A DNA stretch of 64,000 nucleotides, taken from NCBI RefSeq assembly GCF_022627955.1, contig NZ_JABXGD010000009.1, positions 62,001-126,000 on the forward strand. Reading direction: 5' to 3'. Position 1 is the first letter of the stretch. The number at the start of each line of letters is the position of its first letter. The translations under genes and the position numbers were made by a program. Below are positions 34,452 through 41,937 of this stretch, piece by piece. The notes below the pieces were generated by a model. The model saw nothing but the letters and a program-made list of their open reading frames with translations. It was not told the DNA's origin and did not search any database. Source of the DNA: Microbacterium sp. C5A9 (GTDB taxonomy: Bacteria; Actinomycetota; Actinomycetes; Actinomycetales; Microbacteriaceae).

Positions 34452-36497
34452 TCATGCCTCCGCGGGGTAGACGCGCGCATCGGGCCGCGACGCGTCCAGC
34501 AGGGGAACGGGCGCGGTGAGAGCCGCGACGGCATCAGCGCCCGCTGAGTCCTCGGGGGCGCGATCGGCGCGGCGGTGCGAGAGGGCGGCCGCGACTCCCC
34601 CGGTGACCGCGTCTTCGATCACGGCCTCGGTGTCGATCACCCGTGAGGCGGCGACCTGCTGCGCGGCGAGCTCGGCGTAGAGCCCCCCGTGCGCGAGAAG
34701 CTGCGCGTGCGTGCCCGACTCGACGATCTGCCCGGCCTCGAGGACGTGGATGGTGTCCGCGCCGATCACCGTCGAGAGACGATGCGCGATGGTCAGCGTG
34801 GTGCGCCCCTTGGCCGCCTCGTCGAGGGCTTCCTGCACGACTCGCTCCGAGACCGTGTCCAGAGCGGAGGTCGCCTCGTCGAGCAGCAGCACCGGCGGGT
34901 CCTTGAGCAGCACCCGCGCGATCGCGATGCGCTGCTTCTCGCCGCCCGAGAGCCGATATCCGCGTTCACCGACAACGGTGTCGTAGCCGTCCTCGAAGCC
35001 CGCGATGATGTGGTGGATGTTCGCCGCGGTGCACGCCGCGATCATCTCCTGTTCTGTGGCGCCGGGCTTGGCGTACAGCAGGTTCTCGCGGATCGTCGCG
35101 TGGAAGAGATAGGTCTCCTGCGACACGATCCCGACGTTGTCGATGATCGACTCCTGCGTGAGGGCGCGCACGTCCTCACCGGCGAACAGCACCGCACCGC
35201 CGCGCACCTCGTACAGACGTGGAGCGAGATAGAGCACGGTGGTCTTGCCGGCTCCCGAGGGACCGACGAACGCCACGTGCTGCCCCGGCTCGGCGACGAA
35301 GGAGACCCCGTGCAGAGTGGGGCGCGCGTCGGGTGCCGCGTCGGGATACCGGAAGACCACGTCGCGGAACTCGATGCGGCCGCGAGGCCCCGGCGCGGCC
35401 TCGACCGAGATGGCGTCCGGGGCGTCGCGGATCTCGGGAACCAGATCGAGGTACTCGAAGATCCGGGCGAACAGCGCGGACGAGGTCTGCAGGTCGAGTG
35501 ACACGCGCATGAGGCCCATGAGCGGCTGGAGCAGCCGTGCCTGCACGGTCGTGAACGCCACGACGGTGCCGGCCGTGATCGCCCCGCTGCCACCCGCGAT
35601 CAGGTATCCCGAGACGAGGTAGATGACGGCGGGAACGCTCGCCATGAGCACCTGCACGACGGCGAAGAACCCCTGTCCGCTCATGGCCCGTCGCACCTGC
35701 AGGGTCACCTGGTTGCGGTTCTCCGCCTGATAGCGCGCGGATTCGGTGCGCTGCCGATTGAACGCCTTCGACAGCAGCATCCCCGAGACGCTGAGCGTCT
35801 CCTGCGTGATCGAGGTGAGTTCGGAGAGCGACTCCTGGGTCTCGCCCGCGATGCGCGCCCGCACCTGGCCGACGCGGCGCTGCACGATGATGAGGAAGGG
35901 CATCAGCACCACGGCGATCAGGGTCAGCCGCCAGTCGATCAGGATCATCGCGACGAGCGAGGCGATGACGGTCACGACATTTCCCAGGATGCTGGTGACG
36001 GTGTTCGTCAGCACCCCGGAGACCCCGCCGACGTCGTTCTGGAGCCTCGACTGGATGACGCCGGTCTTCGTGCGGGTGAAGAACCCGAGCTCCATCGCCT
36101 GCAGATGCTCGAACAGCCGGACGCGGAGGTCACCCGTGACGCTGTTGCCGACGGTCGATGTGAACCAGGTCTGCGCCACCCCGAGCACGGCGGAGAGCAG
36201 GAAGAGGCCGACCATCGCCGAGACCAGCCAGATCAGCAGCTGGATCTGCGGGCCGCCCCCGGCGACGGGGAAGAGCGCATCGTCGAAGATGCGCTGCACG
36301 ATGAGGGGCGGGATCACCGCGATGCCCGCGCCGAGCACGACGAGGACGCCGGTGATGACGATGCGCCACTTGTAGGGCCTGAACAGGGCGATCACTCTCG
36401 CTCCGAGACCGCTGATCCGAGGCGCGTCGGCATTCAGCCGCCGCTGCGTGTCCTCATCGACGCGGCGGAATCCGCCGTGCATCCCACCCATGCTCAT
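34452..36497 (-). CDS. ABC exporter, fused membrane and ATPase domains (multidrug/lipid type)
   Basis: 681 residues from ATG 36497. Six membrane helices (about 45-340, with SVTGDLRVRLFEHLQAMELGFF typical of type IV exporters) are followed by an ATPase domain: GPSGAGKTTVLYLA, LSGGEKQRIAIARVLL, VLLLDEATSALDTVSE. It works as a dimer and exports hydrophobic compounds or lipids. The C-terminal ~60 residues are an Ala/Asp-rich tail. The start sits six bases after a TACGCT box; the in-frame extension to 37349 is antisense to the neighbouring MFS gene. Confidence 0.9.
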   Translation of the reverse strand: MSMGGMHGGFRRVDEDTQRRLNADAPRISGLGARVIALFRPYKWRIVITGVLVVLGAGIAVIPPLIVQRIFDDALFPVAGGGPQIQLLIWLVSAMVGLFLLSAVLGVAQTWFTSTVGNSVTGDLRVRLFEHLQAMELGFFTRTKTGVIQSRLQNDVGGVSGVLTNTVTSILGNVVTVIASLVAMILIDWRLTLIAVVLMPFLIIVQRRVGQVRARIAGETQESLSELTSITQETLSVSGMLLSKAFNRQRTESARYQAENRNQVTLQVRRAMSGQGFFAVVQVLMASVPAVIYLVSGYLIAGGSGAITAGTVVAFTTVQARLLQPLMGLMRVSLDLQTSSALFARIFEYLDLVPEIRDAPDAISVEAAPGPRGRIEFRDVVFRYPDAAPDARPTLHGVSFVAEPGQHVAFVGPSGAGKTTVLYLAPRLYEVRGGAVLFAGEDVRALTQESIIDNVGIVSQETYLFHATIRENLLYAKPGATEQEMIAACTAANIHHIIAGFEDGYDTVVGERGYRLSGGEKQRIAIARVLLKDPPVLLLDEATSALDTVSERVVQEALDEAAKGRTTLTIAHRLSTVIGADTIHVLEAGQIVESGTHAQLLAHGGLYAELAAQQVAASRVIDTEAVIEDAVTGGVAAALSHRRADRAPEDSAGADAVAALTAPVPLLDASRPDARVYPAEA

Positions 36498-36562
36498 CCC
36501 GTCAGCGTAGCCAGCACCGCCGACGCTGCGGTCCGATCCGGTGCAACTGGCTCCGCCGACAG

Positions 36563-36580
36563 CGGATTCACCCGAATCCG
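36563..36580. promoter_or_regulatory. palindrome between divergent exporter genes
   Basis: CGGATTC (36563-36569) and GAATCCG (36574-36580) form a 7-bp perfect inverted repeat with a 4-nt spacer. It lies in the 172-bp gap between the ABC exporter and the MFS gene, just upstream of a TACGCT -10 (36605-36610) for the MFS gene. A possible shared operator; no regulator gene is adjacent. Confidence 0.45.
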
Positions 36581-36669
36581 GAATGAAATGTCCGAACCTG
36601 TGGTTACGCTGAATGTTCCTCGCGCACTCGCGCGCTCCCTCCCTCTTCTTTCTGTGCCTAGGAGGCCGC

Positions 36670-38148
36670 ATGTCTGCCGTCGACACCGGTTCGATCACCA
36701 CGCCGCCCGCCACAGCTCCCGGCGAGATCCCCCGCAGCGACATGCGCGTGATCTGGCTGCTGCTGGTGGCGGCGTTCGTCGCGATCCTCAACGAGACCAC
36801 GATGGGGATCGCGATCCCGCACCTCAACGCCGACCTCGGCATCCCGCCCGAGCTCGGGCAGTGGCTGACGAGCGCGTTCATGCTGACGATGGCCGTCGTG
36901 ATCCCGACCACCGGGTTCATCCTGCAGCGCTTCACCACACGCCAGGTCTTCATCGCGGCGATGACCGCGTTCTCGATCGGCACGCTCGTGGCGATGGTCG
37001 CGCCCGGTTTCGAGGTCCTCCTCGCCGGCCGCGTGATCCAGGCTGCGGGCACCGGGATCATGATGCCGCTGCTCATGACCACGATCATGAACGTCGTCCC
37101 GCCGCAGTCGCGCGGTCGCATGATGGGCCGCGTCGGTCTCGTCATCTCGCTCGCTCCGGCGATCGGCCCGACGCTCGCCGGCGCCGTGCTCGAGACGCTC
37201 AACTGGCGAGCCCTGTTCGCCATCGTCCTGCCGATCGCCATCGTGTCGCTGCTCATGGGTGCGAAGTGGATGACGAACCTCGGTGAGACCCGCGCCGTTC
37301 CGCTCGACGTCGTCTCGATCCCCCTCGCGGCGCTCGGCTTCGGCGGCATCGTCTTCGGTCTGAGCCAGTTCGGCGGACACGGGGGCTCCGGCGAGGTCGT
37401 CGGCGTGTCGTCGCTCGTCGTCGGCGCCGTCGCGCTCGCGCTCTTCGTCTGGCGTCAGATCGTGCTGCAGCGCATCGACGACGCGCTCCTCGACCTGCGC
37501 GTCTTCCGCTCGGTCAACTTCACGTTCTCCGTCATCATCATGACGATCCTCGCCCTGTCGATGTTCGGCACGCTGACCCTGCTCCCCCAGTACCTCCAGA
37601 ACGTCGCGGGGCTCAACGCGCTCCAGTCAGGGCTCATCCTGCTGCCCGGCTCGGTGCTGATGGGTCTGCTGGGTCCGATCATGGGTCGCGTCTACGACGC
37701 ACGAGGCACGCGTCCGCTGTTGATACCGGGGACGATCCTCGTGTCGGCGGCGCTGTTCTACTACTCGACCGTGGGCGAGCACACCGTGTGGTGGGTGCTG
37801 ATCATCGTCCAGGCGGTGATGTCGGTCGGTCTCGCGATGTCGTTCACTCCGCTGTTCTCCGCCTCGCTCGGCTCGCTGCAGCGCTCGCTCTACTCTCACG
37901 GATCCGCGGTGCTCAACACGCTCCAGCAGGTCGGTGGCGCCGCCGGCGTGGCCGTGCTCACCGTGACCTACTCGGCGATCCTCCACGCGGGAGAGGCCGA
38001 GGGTCTCGAGACTGCGGCGGCGGGTGCGCCGGGCGCACGCATGGCCTTCCTCATCGCTGCGATCATCTCGCTGGCTGCCGTCGCACTGAGTGCGTTCGTC
38101 CGCAAGCCGGCGGATGACGTCGCCGGAGGCACGCACGGCGGCCACTGA
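36670..38148 (+). CDS. MFS drug exporter, DHA2 family
   Basis: 492 residues with 12-14 membrane helices. Typical MDR features: AFVAILNETTMGIAIPHLNADL, LTSAFMLTMAVVIPTTGFILQRF, and the QAAGTGIMMPLLMTTIMNVVPPQ stretch with LVISLAPAIGPTLAGAVLE (motif C). A strong AGGAGG precedes the ATG at 36670. It is divergent from an ABC exporter, and the two may share control. Substrate unknown. Confidence 0.88.
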   Translation: MSAVDTGSITTPPATAPGEIPRSDMRVIWLLLVAAFVAILNETTMGIAIPHLNADLGIPPELGQWLTSAFMLTMAVVIPTTGFILQRFTTRQVFIAAMTAFSIGTLVAMVAPGFEVLLAGRVIQAAGTGIMMPLLMTTIMNVVPPQSRGRMMGRVGLVISLAPAIGPTLAGAVLETLNWRALFAIVLPIAIVSLLMGAKWMTNLGETRAVPLDVVSIPLAALGFGGIVFGLSQFGGHGGSGEVVGVSSLVVGAVALALFVWRQIVLQRIDDALLDLRVFRSVNFTFSVIIMTILALSMFGTLTLLPQYLQNVAGLNALQSGLILLPGSVLMGLLGPIMGRVYDARGTRPLLIPGTILVSAALFYYSTVGEHTVWWVLIIVQAVMSVGLAMSFTPLFSASLGSLQRSLYSHGSAVLNTLQQVGGAAGVAVLTVTYSAILHAGEAEGLETAAAGAPGARMAFLIAAIISLAAVALSAFVRKPADDVAGGTHGGH

Positions 38149-38169
38149 TCGCCGGGCGGCGTCTGACCG

Positions 38170-38313
38170 CTACTGCGTCTGAGACGCGGGAATGTGGCAG
38201 ACGCCGCCGCTGCAGTAACCGACGGCGGCGTCTTCGAGCAGGTTCAGAGCGTCCGGAAGCGGCTGGAGCACGACGGGTGCTTCCTGCTCGACGGAGTCCT
38301 GTGTCTTGGCCAT
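38170..38313 (-). CDS. 47-residue peptide with C-terminal CSGGVC motif
   Basis: Translation runs MAKTQDSVEQEAPVVLQPLP, then DALNLLEDAAVGYCSGGVCH and IPASQTQ. It is acidic, and the only cysteines are the C-x4-C pair near the end (YCSGGVCHIP). No signal peptide or membrane segment. The ATG is preceded by a TAGCAT box 6 nt away (38320-38325), so it could be leaderless; a second in-frame ATG lies one codon earlier. The sequence looks coding (strong third-position GC) and does not match a family I recognise. It sits between the MFS exporter and an acyltransferase. Confidence 0.6.
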   Translation of the reverse strand: MAKTQDSVEQEAPVVLQPLPDALNLLEDAAVGYCSGGVCHIPASQTQ

Positions 38314-38395
38314 CATTAGATGCTACGCCTGCTGCGCACGGATGGCGTCGAAATCCGACACGCCGATCGACAGCGAAACGACAGGCCCGCTCCCC

Positions 38396-38401
38396 TACGG
38401 T
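38396..38401 (+). promoter_or_regulatory. -10 box (TACGGT), leaderless promoter
   Basis: TACGGT with a 6-nt gap (TGACGG) to the GTG at 38408. Confidence 0.5.
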
Positions 38402-38407
38402 TGACGG

Positions 38408-38989
38408 GTGCTCACACGACTCCTCGCCCGACTGTATTGGACGTTCAGCCGCTGGACCCTCACCGCAGAGGGAACCCCCACACGCCCGACGATCCTGATC
38501 GGTGCGCCCCACACCTCGAACTGGGATTTCGTCCTCATGCTCGCCATCGCCTGGCGCCTCCGCATCGAGGTGCATTGGCTCGGCAAGAGCAGTCTGTTCC
38601 GCGGATGGCGGGGACCGATCATGCGGAGCCTGGGCGGTATCCCCGTCGATCGATCCGACCCCGCCCGTGTCGTGAACGATGTCGTGGCGCAGGTCCACTC
38701 CGGCGACGTCTTCGGTCTCGTGATCACTCCGGACGGCACCCGCGGCGGCAACGAGTACTGGAAGTCGGGGTTCTACCGCATCGCTCGCGAGACGGGCATG
38801 CCGGTCACGCTCGGATTCGTCGACCGCACCACGATGACGACGGGCCTCGGGCCGACGCTCGATCTCACGGGAGACGTCGCGGCCGACATGGATCGGATCC
38901 GTGCGTTCTACGCCGACAAGTCAGGGCTTCGTCCGGAGCGACGCACGGTGCCCCGTCTGCGCGAGGAGAAGGGCGCCGACGAGAGCTGA
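38408..38989 (+). CDS. 1-acylglycerol-3-phosphate acyltransferase family protein
   Basis: 193 residues. PlsC-family blocks are present in order: APHTSNWDF (HxxxxD motif), GGIPVDRSDP and ITPDGTRGGNEYWKSGFYRIA. No strong membrane anchor. This short form acts on phospholipid or glycolipid precursors in other bacteria; the acyl acceptor here is unknown. Likely leaderless GTG start. Confidence 0.85.
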   Translation: MLTRLLARLYWTFSRWTLTAEGTPTRPTILIGAPHTSNWDFVLMLAIAWRLRIEVHWLGKSSLFRGWRGPIMRSLGGIPVDRSDPARVVNDVVAQVHSGDVFGLVITPDGTRGGNEYWKSGFYRIARETGMPVTLGFVDRTTMTTGLGPTLDLTGDVAADMDRIRAFYADKSGLRPERRTVPRLREEKGADES

Positions 38990-38999
38990 CTCTCGTCGA

Positions 39000-39221
39000 T
39001 CACTCGGTGCTCGCGGCGTCGACCTCCGCGCGCGCTGCGGAGCGCGCATAGTCGAGGTCCTCGTCCGACAGCGTCTCGGTCATGCCGACCACGGCTCCCG
39101 TGATCGTGCGGATCTCTTCGCGCACGCCCTCGCCGAGGTGCGGCGCGGTATCGCCGAGCACATCGACACGGGCCTCCAGCGACAGCTCGGACCACCACTC
39201 GCGAATCGGGGGCAGTGTCAT
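39000..39221 (-). CDS. 73-residue conserved hypothetical protein
   Basis: Begins MTLPPIREWWSELSLEARVD and ends SARAEVDAASTE; acidic and predicted helical, with no cysteine or membrane segment. An AAGGAG Shine-Dalgarno lies 7 nt before the ATG, which supports this start over the longer ORF. Converges with the acyltransferase gene. Function unknown. Confidence 0.7.
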   Translation of the reverse strand: MTLPPIREWWSELSLEARVDVLGDTAPHLGEGVREEIRTITGAVVGMTETLSDEDLDYARSAARAEVDAASTE

Positions 39222-39290
39222 CGCGATCTCCTTCTCGGGCACCGCACAAGTGTCTGGACAGCATCGGAGAGCGCCCGGGAGACTGGGCGG

Positions 39291-39824
39291 ATGAGATCTG
39301 ACGACCCCGCGACACCGTCTGCGGAGCACGACGACCGCCTCGACGGACGAGATGAGACGCGCAATGAGCGTGCCGACCGCAACTGGGAGGAGCTCCTGCA
39401 GGAGCTCCGCGTGATGCAGACCGGAACGCAGATCCTCACCGGATTCCTTCTCGCTGTGGCCTTCACCCCGCGATTCGAGGACATGGACGAGTTCCAGCGG
39501 GACGTGTACGTCGTCCTCGTCGCGCTCGCGGCACTCGCCACGATCCTCGCGCTCGCTCCTGTCGGCATGCATCGAGCGCTGTTCGGCAGCAGCCGCAAGC
39601 CGGAGCTGGTCCTGGTGGCCGCACGGATCGTGAAGATCGATCTCGTGGCCATCTCCGCACTCACGATCGGCGTCACGACTCTGATCATCGACTTCACCGT
39701 CGATCGCGCCGCGGGGCTCATCGCGCTCGTGTCCTCCCTGGTGGGGGTCCTTCTTCTCTGGCTCGTGCTCCCTCGGCTGGTGCGTCGGGAGGCAGACCGG
39801 CGGCGGGAGGTCGACCGCGGCTGA
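39291..39824 (+). CDS. DUF6328-like membrane protein
   Basis: 177 residues. A hydrophilic N-terminus with RNWEELLQELRVMQTGTQIL leads into four membrane helices (TGFLLAVAF, VYVVLVALAALATILALAP, ISALTIGVTTLIIDF, LVSSLVGVLLLWLVLP). The RVxQTGxQIL-type motif just before helix 1 is characteristic of the DUF6328 group as I remember it. Function unknown. ATG chosen because the upstream frame overlaps other genes. Confidence 0.7.
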   Translation: MRSDDPATPSAEHDDRLDGRDETRNERADRNWEELLQELRVMQTGTQILTGFLLAVAFTPRFEDMDEFQRDVYVVLVALAALATILALAPVGMHRALFGSSRKPELVLVAARIVKIDLVAISALTIGVTTLIIDFTVDRAAGLIALVSSLVGVLLLWLVLPRLVRREADRRREVDRG

Positions 39825-39845
39825 CCTCCCCCCGCGCGTCGGGCG

Positions 39846-40388
39846 TCAGCGACCCGCCGGGCTCCGGTTCTCGGCGCTGACCATCCAGGCGAACTGCTCG
39901 AGGCTCTCGATGACGGCGTGCAGGATGTCGGCGGAGGTCGGGTCCTCGTCGTCGACGGCGTCGTGCACCTCGCGGATGGTACCGACGACCCCGTCCAGGC
40001 GCGCGGTGATCAGGTCGATCGTGTCGGTCGTCGACACCTCGCCCGCGGGGAAGGCCGGAAGCGATGTCGTCTCGACGATCGTGTCCGTGCGGCCGTCGGG
40101 CACAGCGTGAAGGGCGCGCATCCGCTCGGCGACCGTGTCGCTGAAGGTGCGTGCGGCGTCGATGATCTCGTCGAGCTGGCGATGCGTGTCGCGGAAGTTG
40201 CGGCCGACGACGTTCCAGTGCGCCTGCTTGCCCTGGAGCGAGAGCTCGATGAGATCGACGAGCACGATCTGGAGATTCGCCGCCAGCGTCGCGGATGCGG
40301 TGAAGCCCTTCTCGGCGTTCTGCCGCCTGGTCGTCTTGGCTCCGCGCTTCGACGCGCCCGCGGTCTTCGACTTCGTGTTCTCAGCCAT
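39846..40388 (-). CDS. dps: Dps family ferritin-like DNA-protection protein
   Basis: 180 residues. A Lys/Arg-rich N-terminal tail (TKSKTAGASKRGAKTTRRQ), which can bind DNA, precedes the four-helix bundle. The interface ferroxidase residues are visible in KQAHWNVVG and FRDTHRQLDEIIDAARTFSD. It forms a 12-mer that oxidises and stores iron and protects DNA. AGGAGGAC lies before the ATG. Confidence 0.93.
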   Translation of the reverse strand: MAENTKSKTAGASKRGAKTTRRQNAEKGFTASATLAANLQIVLVDLIELSLQGKQAHWNVVGRNFRDTHRQLDEIIDAARTFSDTVAERMRALHAVPDGRTDTIVETTSLPAFPAGEVSTTDTIDLITARLDGVVGTIREVHDAVDDEDPTSADILHAVIESLEQFAWMVSAENRSPAGR

Positions 40389-40449
40389 GGCTGTCCTCCT
40401 CGTGTTCGACTTGCGACCGTACGCCCGCGGGCAGCGGAGACCGAGGGGG

Positions 40450-40479
40450 TTGACAGTGCAGGGCCCCACGCCCGATCGT
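40450..40479 (+). promoter_or_regulatory. promoter of the GNAT gene
   Basis: -35 TTGACA (40450-40455), 18-nt spacer and a weak -10 GATCGT (40474-40479), 7 nt before the GTG at 40487; fits a leaderless message. Confidence 0.45.
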
Positions 40480-40486
40480 TGCGCAG

Positions 40487-41065
40487 GTGATGACCACAGA
40501 CAGCATGAACGCACACCGCGAGAGCACGAACGATCCCCGAGACCGCACCGCATCCGCCGACGACACCGAGTCCGACGTGGTGATCGCGAGGATCACAGAA
40601 GCGGATGCCGGTGAGGTGCTCACCCTGCAGCGCGCGGCGTTCGTCTCGGAGGCCCAGATCTACGGCTCCGCCGATATGCCCCCGCTCACGCAGACGCTCA
40701 CCGAGGTCGAGGCCGAGCTGCGCGCGGGCGACGGGTTGACCGCGCGGCTGCGGGGGCGGCTCGTGGGGGCGATCCGGTATGTCGAGGACGACGGGGTGCT
40801 GCTGATCGGCCGCATCGCCATCGCTCCCGACATGCAGGGCGAGGGCATCGGCCGCCACCTTCTCGAGGCGGCCGAGCGGTCGTCGTCGGCAGAGGTCGCC
40901 GAGCTGTTCACCGGCAGCCTGAGCGAGGCGAACATCCGCCTGTACGAGGCCTGCGGCTACCGGGAGGCGGAGCGAGTGCCTCAGGGAGACGGCACCGATC
41001 AGGTGTTCCTGAGAAAACCTCTGCATCAGGTGGGAGACCCCTCCGAACCGGGCGCGTCGGGTTGA
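40487..41065 (+). CDS. GNAT family N-acetyltransferase
   Basis: 192 residues. The GNAT core runs from about residue 33 (ARITEADAGEVLTLQRAAF) to 175. The acetyl-CoA loop is IAIAPDMQGEGIGRHLLEAAE. A disordered polar N-terminus precedes it. Substrate unknown. Start is either the GTG at 40487 or the ATG immediately after it. Confidence 0.85.
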   Translation: MMTTDSMNAHRESTNDPRDRTASADDTESDVVIARITEADAGEVLTLQRAAFVSEAQIYGSADMPPLTQTLTEVEAELRAGDGLTARLRGRLVGAIRYVEDDGVLLIGRIAIAPDMQGEGIGRHLLEAAERSSSAEVAELFTGSLSEANIRLYEACGYREAERVPQGDGTDQVFLRKPLHQVGDPSEPGASG

Positions 41066-41141
41066 AACGCATCCGCGGGTGAGGAATCGTGGCCCGGACA
41101 CGCCGCACCCGCGTCGTGACCGCAACCGGAAGGAGAGTCTC

Positions 41142-41441
41142 GTGCTCACCCTCACCGATAACGCCACCGCAATCGTGAACACCCTCGTCAGCCGTCAGAC
41201 CGACGCCACCGACGCAGGGCTCCGCATCCACTCCACACCCGCACCAGGACCCGACGGAGGCGCGCGCCTCGCCGTCCTGGTCACCCCCGACCCCGAACCC
41301 GCCGACCAGGTGGTGGAGGTCTCGGGGACGCGTCTCTTCCTCGATGAGACGGCTGCCGCCGCGCTCGACGACAAGGTTCTGGATGCCGGCGTGGACGACG
41401 AAGGCTCGGTGTCCTTCGCCGTGCTCCCGAAGGTCGCCTGA
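41142..41441 (+). CDS. HesB/IscA-like fold protein lacking all cysteines
   Basis: 99 residues from GTG 41142 with a strong GGAAGGAGAG Shine-Dalgarno. The pattern LTLTDNATAIVNTLVSRQ ... GLRIHSTPAPGPDGGARLAV ... VVEVSGTRLFLDETAAAALDDKVLD follows A-type Fe-S carriers. The three cysteines that hold the cluster in IscA/ErpA are absent; the protein has no cysteine at all. It therefore cannot be a classical scaffold. Its role is unknown. Confidence 0.75.
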   Translation: MLTLTDNATAIVNTLVSRQTDATDAGLRIHSTPAPGPDGGARLAVLVTPDPEPADQVVEVSGTRLFLDETAAAALDDKVLDAGVDDEGSVSFAVLPKVA

Positions 41442-41452
41442 CGAAGACTTCC

Positions 41453-41486
41453 CGGATGCCGCGGCTCGTTCGAGCCGCGGCATCCG
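41453..41486 (+). terminator. hairpin after the HesB-like gene
   Basis: CGGATGCCGCGGCTC (41453-41467) pairs with GAGCCGCGGCATCCG (41472-41486), a 15-bp perfect stem with a 4-nt loop, 12 bp past the stop. No U-run follows. Confidence 0.7.
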
Positions 41487-41572
41487 TGCGTCCGGGGCGT
41501 CTCCGCATCCGGCTCGCGTAGGTTAGAACCAGAGCCGCGATCGTCGTGGCCCGAGAAGGACCGTTCACGCGC

Positions 41573-41917
41573 ATGAAGTTGGCACTGCTCCGTCGCTACG
41601 TCGTCCTCGCCGAGACGCTGCACTTCCCCCGAGCCGCGAAGGAGCTGGGTATCCCCCTCGCTTCGCTGTACACCTCCCTCGACAAGCTGGAAGCCGAAGT
41701 CGGCCACACCCTGATCAACCGTGAGGGAACCCCGAGACTGACGAGCGTCGGCACGCTGTTCCTCGACGAGGCCCGGGCCACGGTGGCTGCTGCTCCTCCG
41801 CCCGCGGCGAAGACCGTGGCACCGGCCGGAGGCAAGGCGAAGGCGTCGAAAGGCAAGGGGCGGGCTCCCGTCGTGAAGGGGCAGCCGAAGCCGTACAAGA
41901 AGCGTCAGGGTCGCTGA
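41573..41917 (+). CDS. stand-alone LysR-type helix-turn-helix protein with basic tail
   Basis: 114 residues. Residues 1-65 are a LysR-type winged HTH (LRRYVVLAETLHFPRAAKELGIPLASLYTSLDKLEAEVGHTL). The effector domain of LysR proteins (about 200 residues) is missing. In its place is a Lys/Ala/Pro-rich tail (KGKGRAPVVKGQPKPYKKRQGR) that resembles histone-like tails. A distant GAAGGA precedes the ATG; a GTG at 41546 in frame is an alternative start. It may be a small nucleoid-type or one-component regulator. Confidence 0.8.
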   Translation: MKLALLRRYVVLAETLHFPRAAKELGIPLASLYTSLDKLEAEVGHTLINREGTPRLTSVGTLFLDEARATVAAAPPPAAKTVAPAGGKAKASKGKGRAPVVKGQPKPYKKRQGR

Positions 41918-41937
41918 CCCTCAGCGCTCGACGACGG

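Noticed and set aside
36498..37349. N-terminal extension of the ABC exporter reading
   Set aside because: It runs antisense through the MFS gene; the 36497 ATG has a leaderless -10 and begins just before the exporter's first helix.
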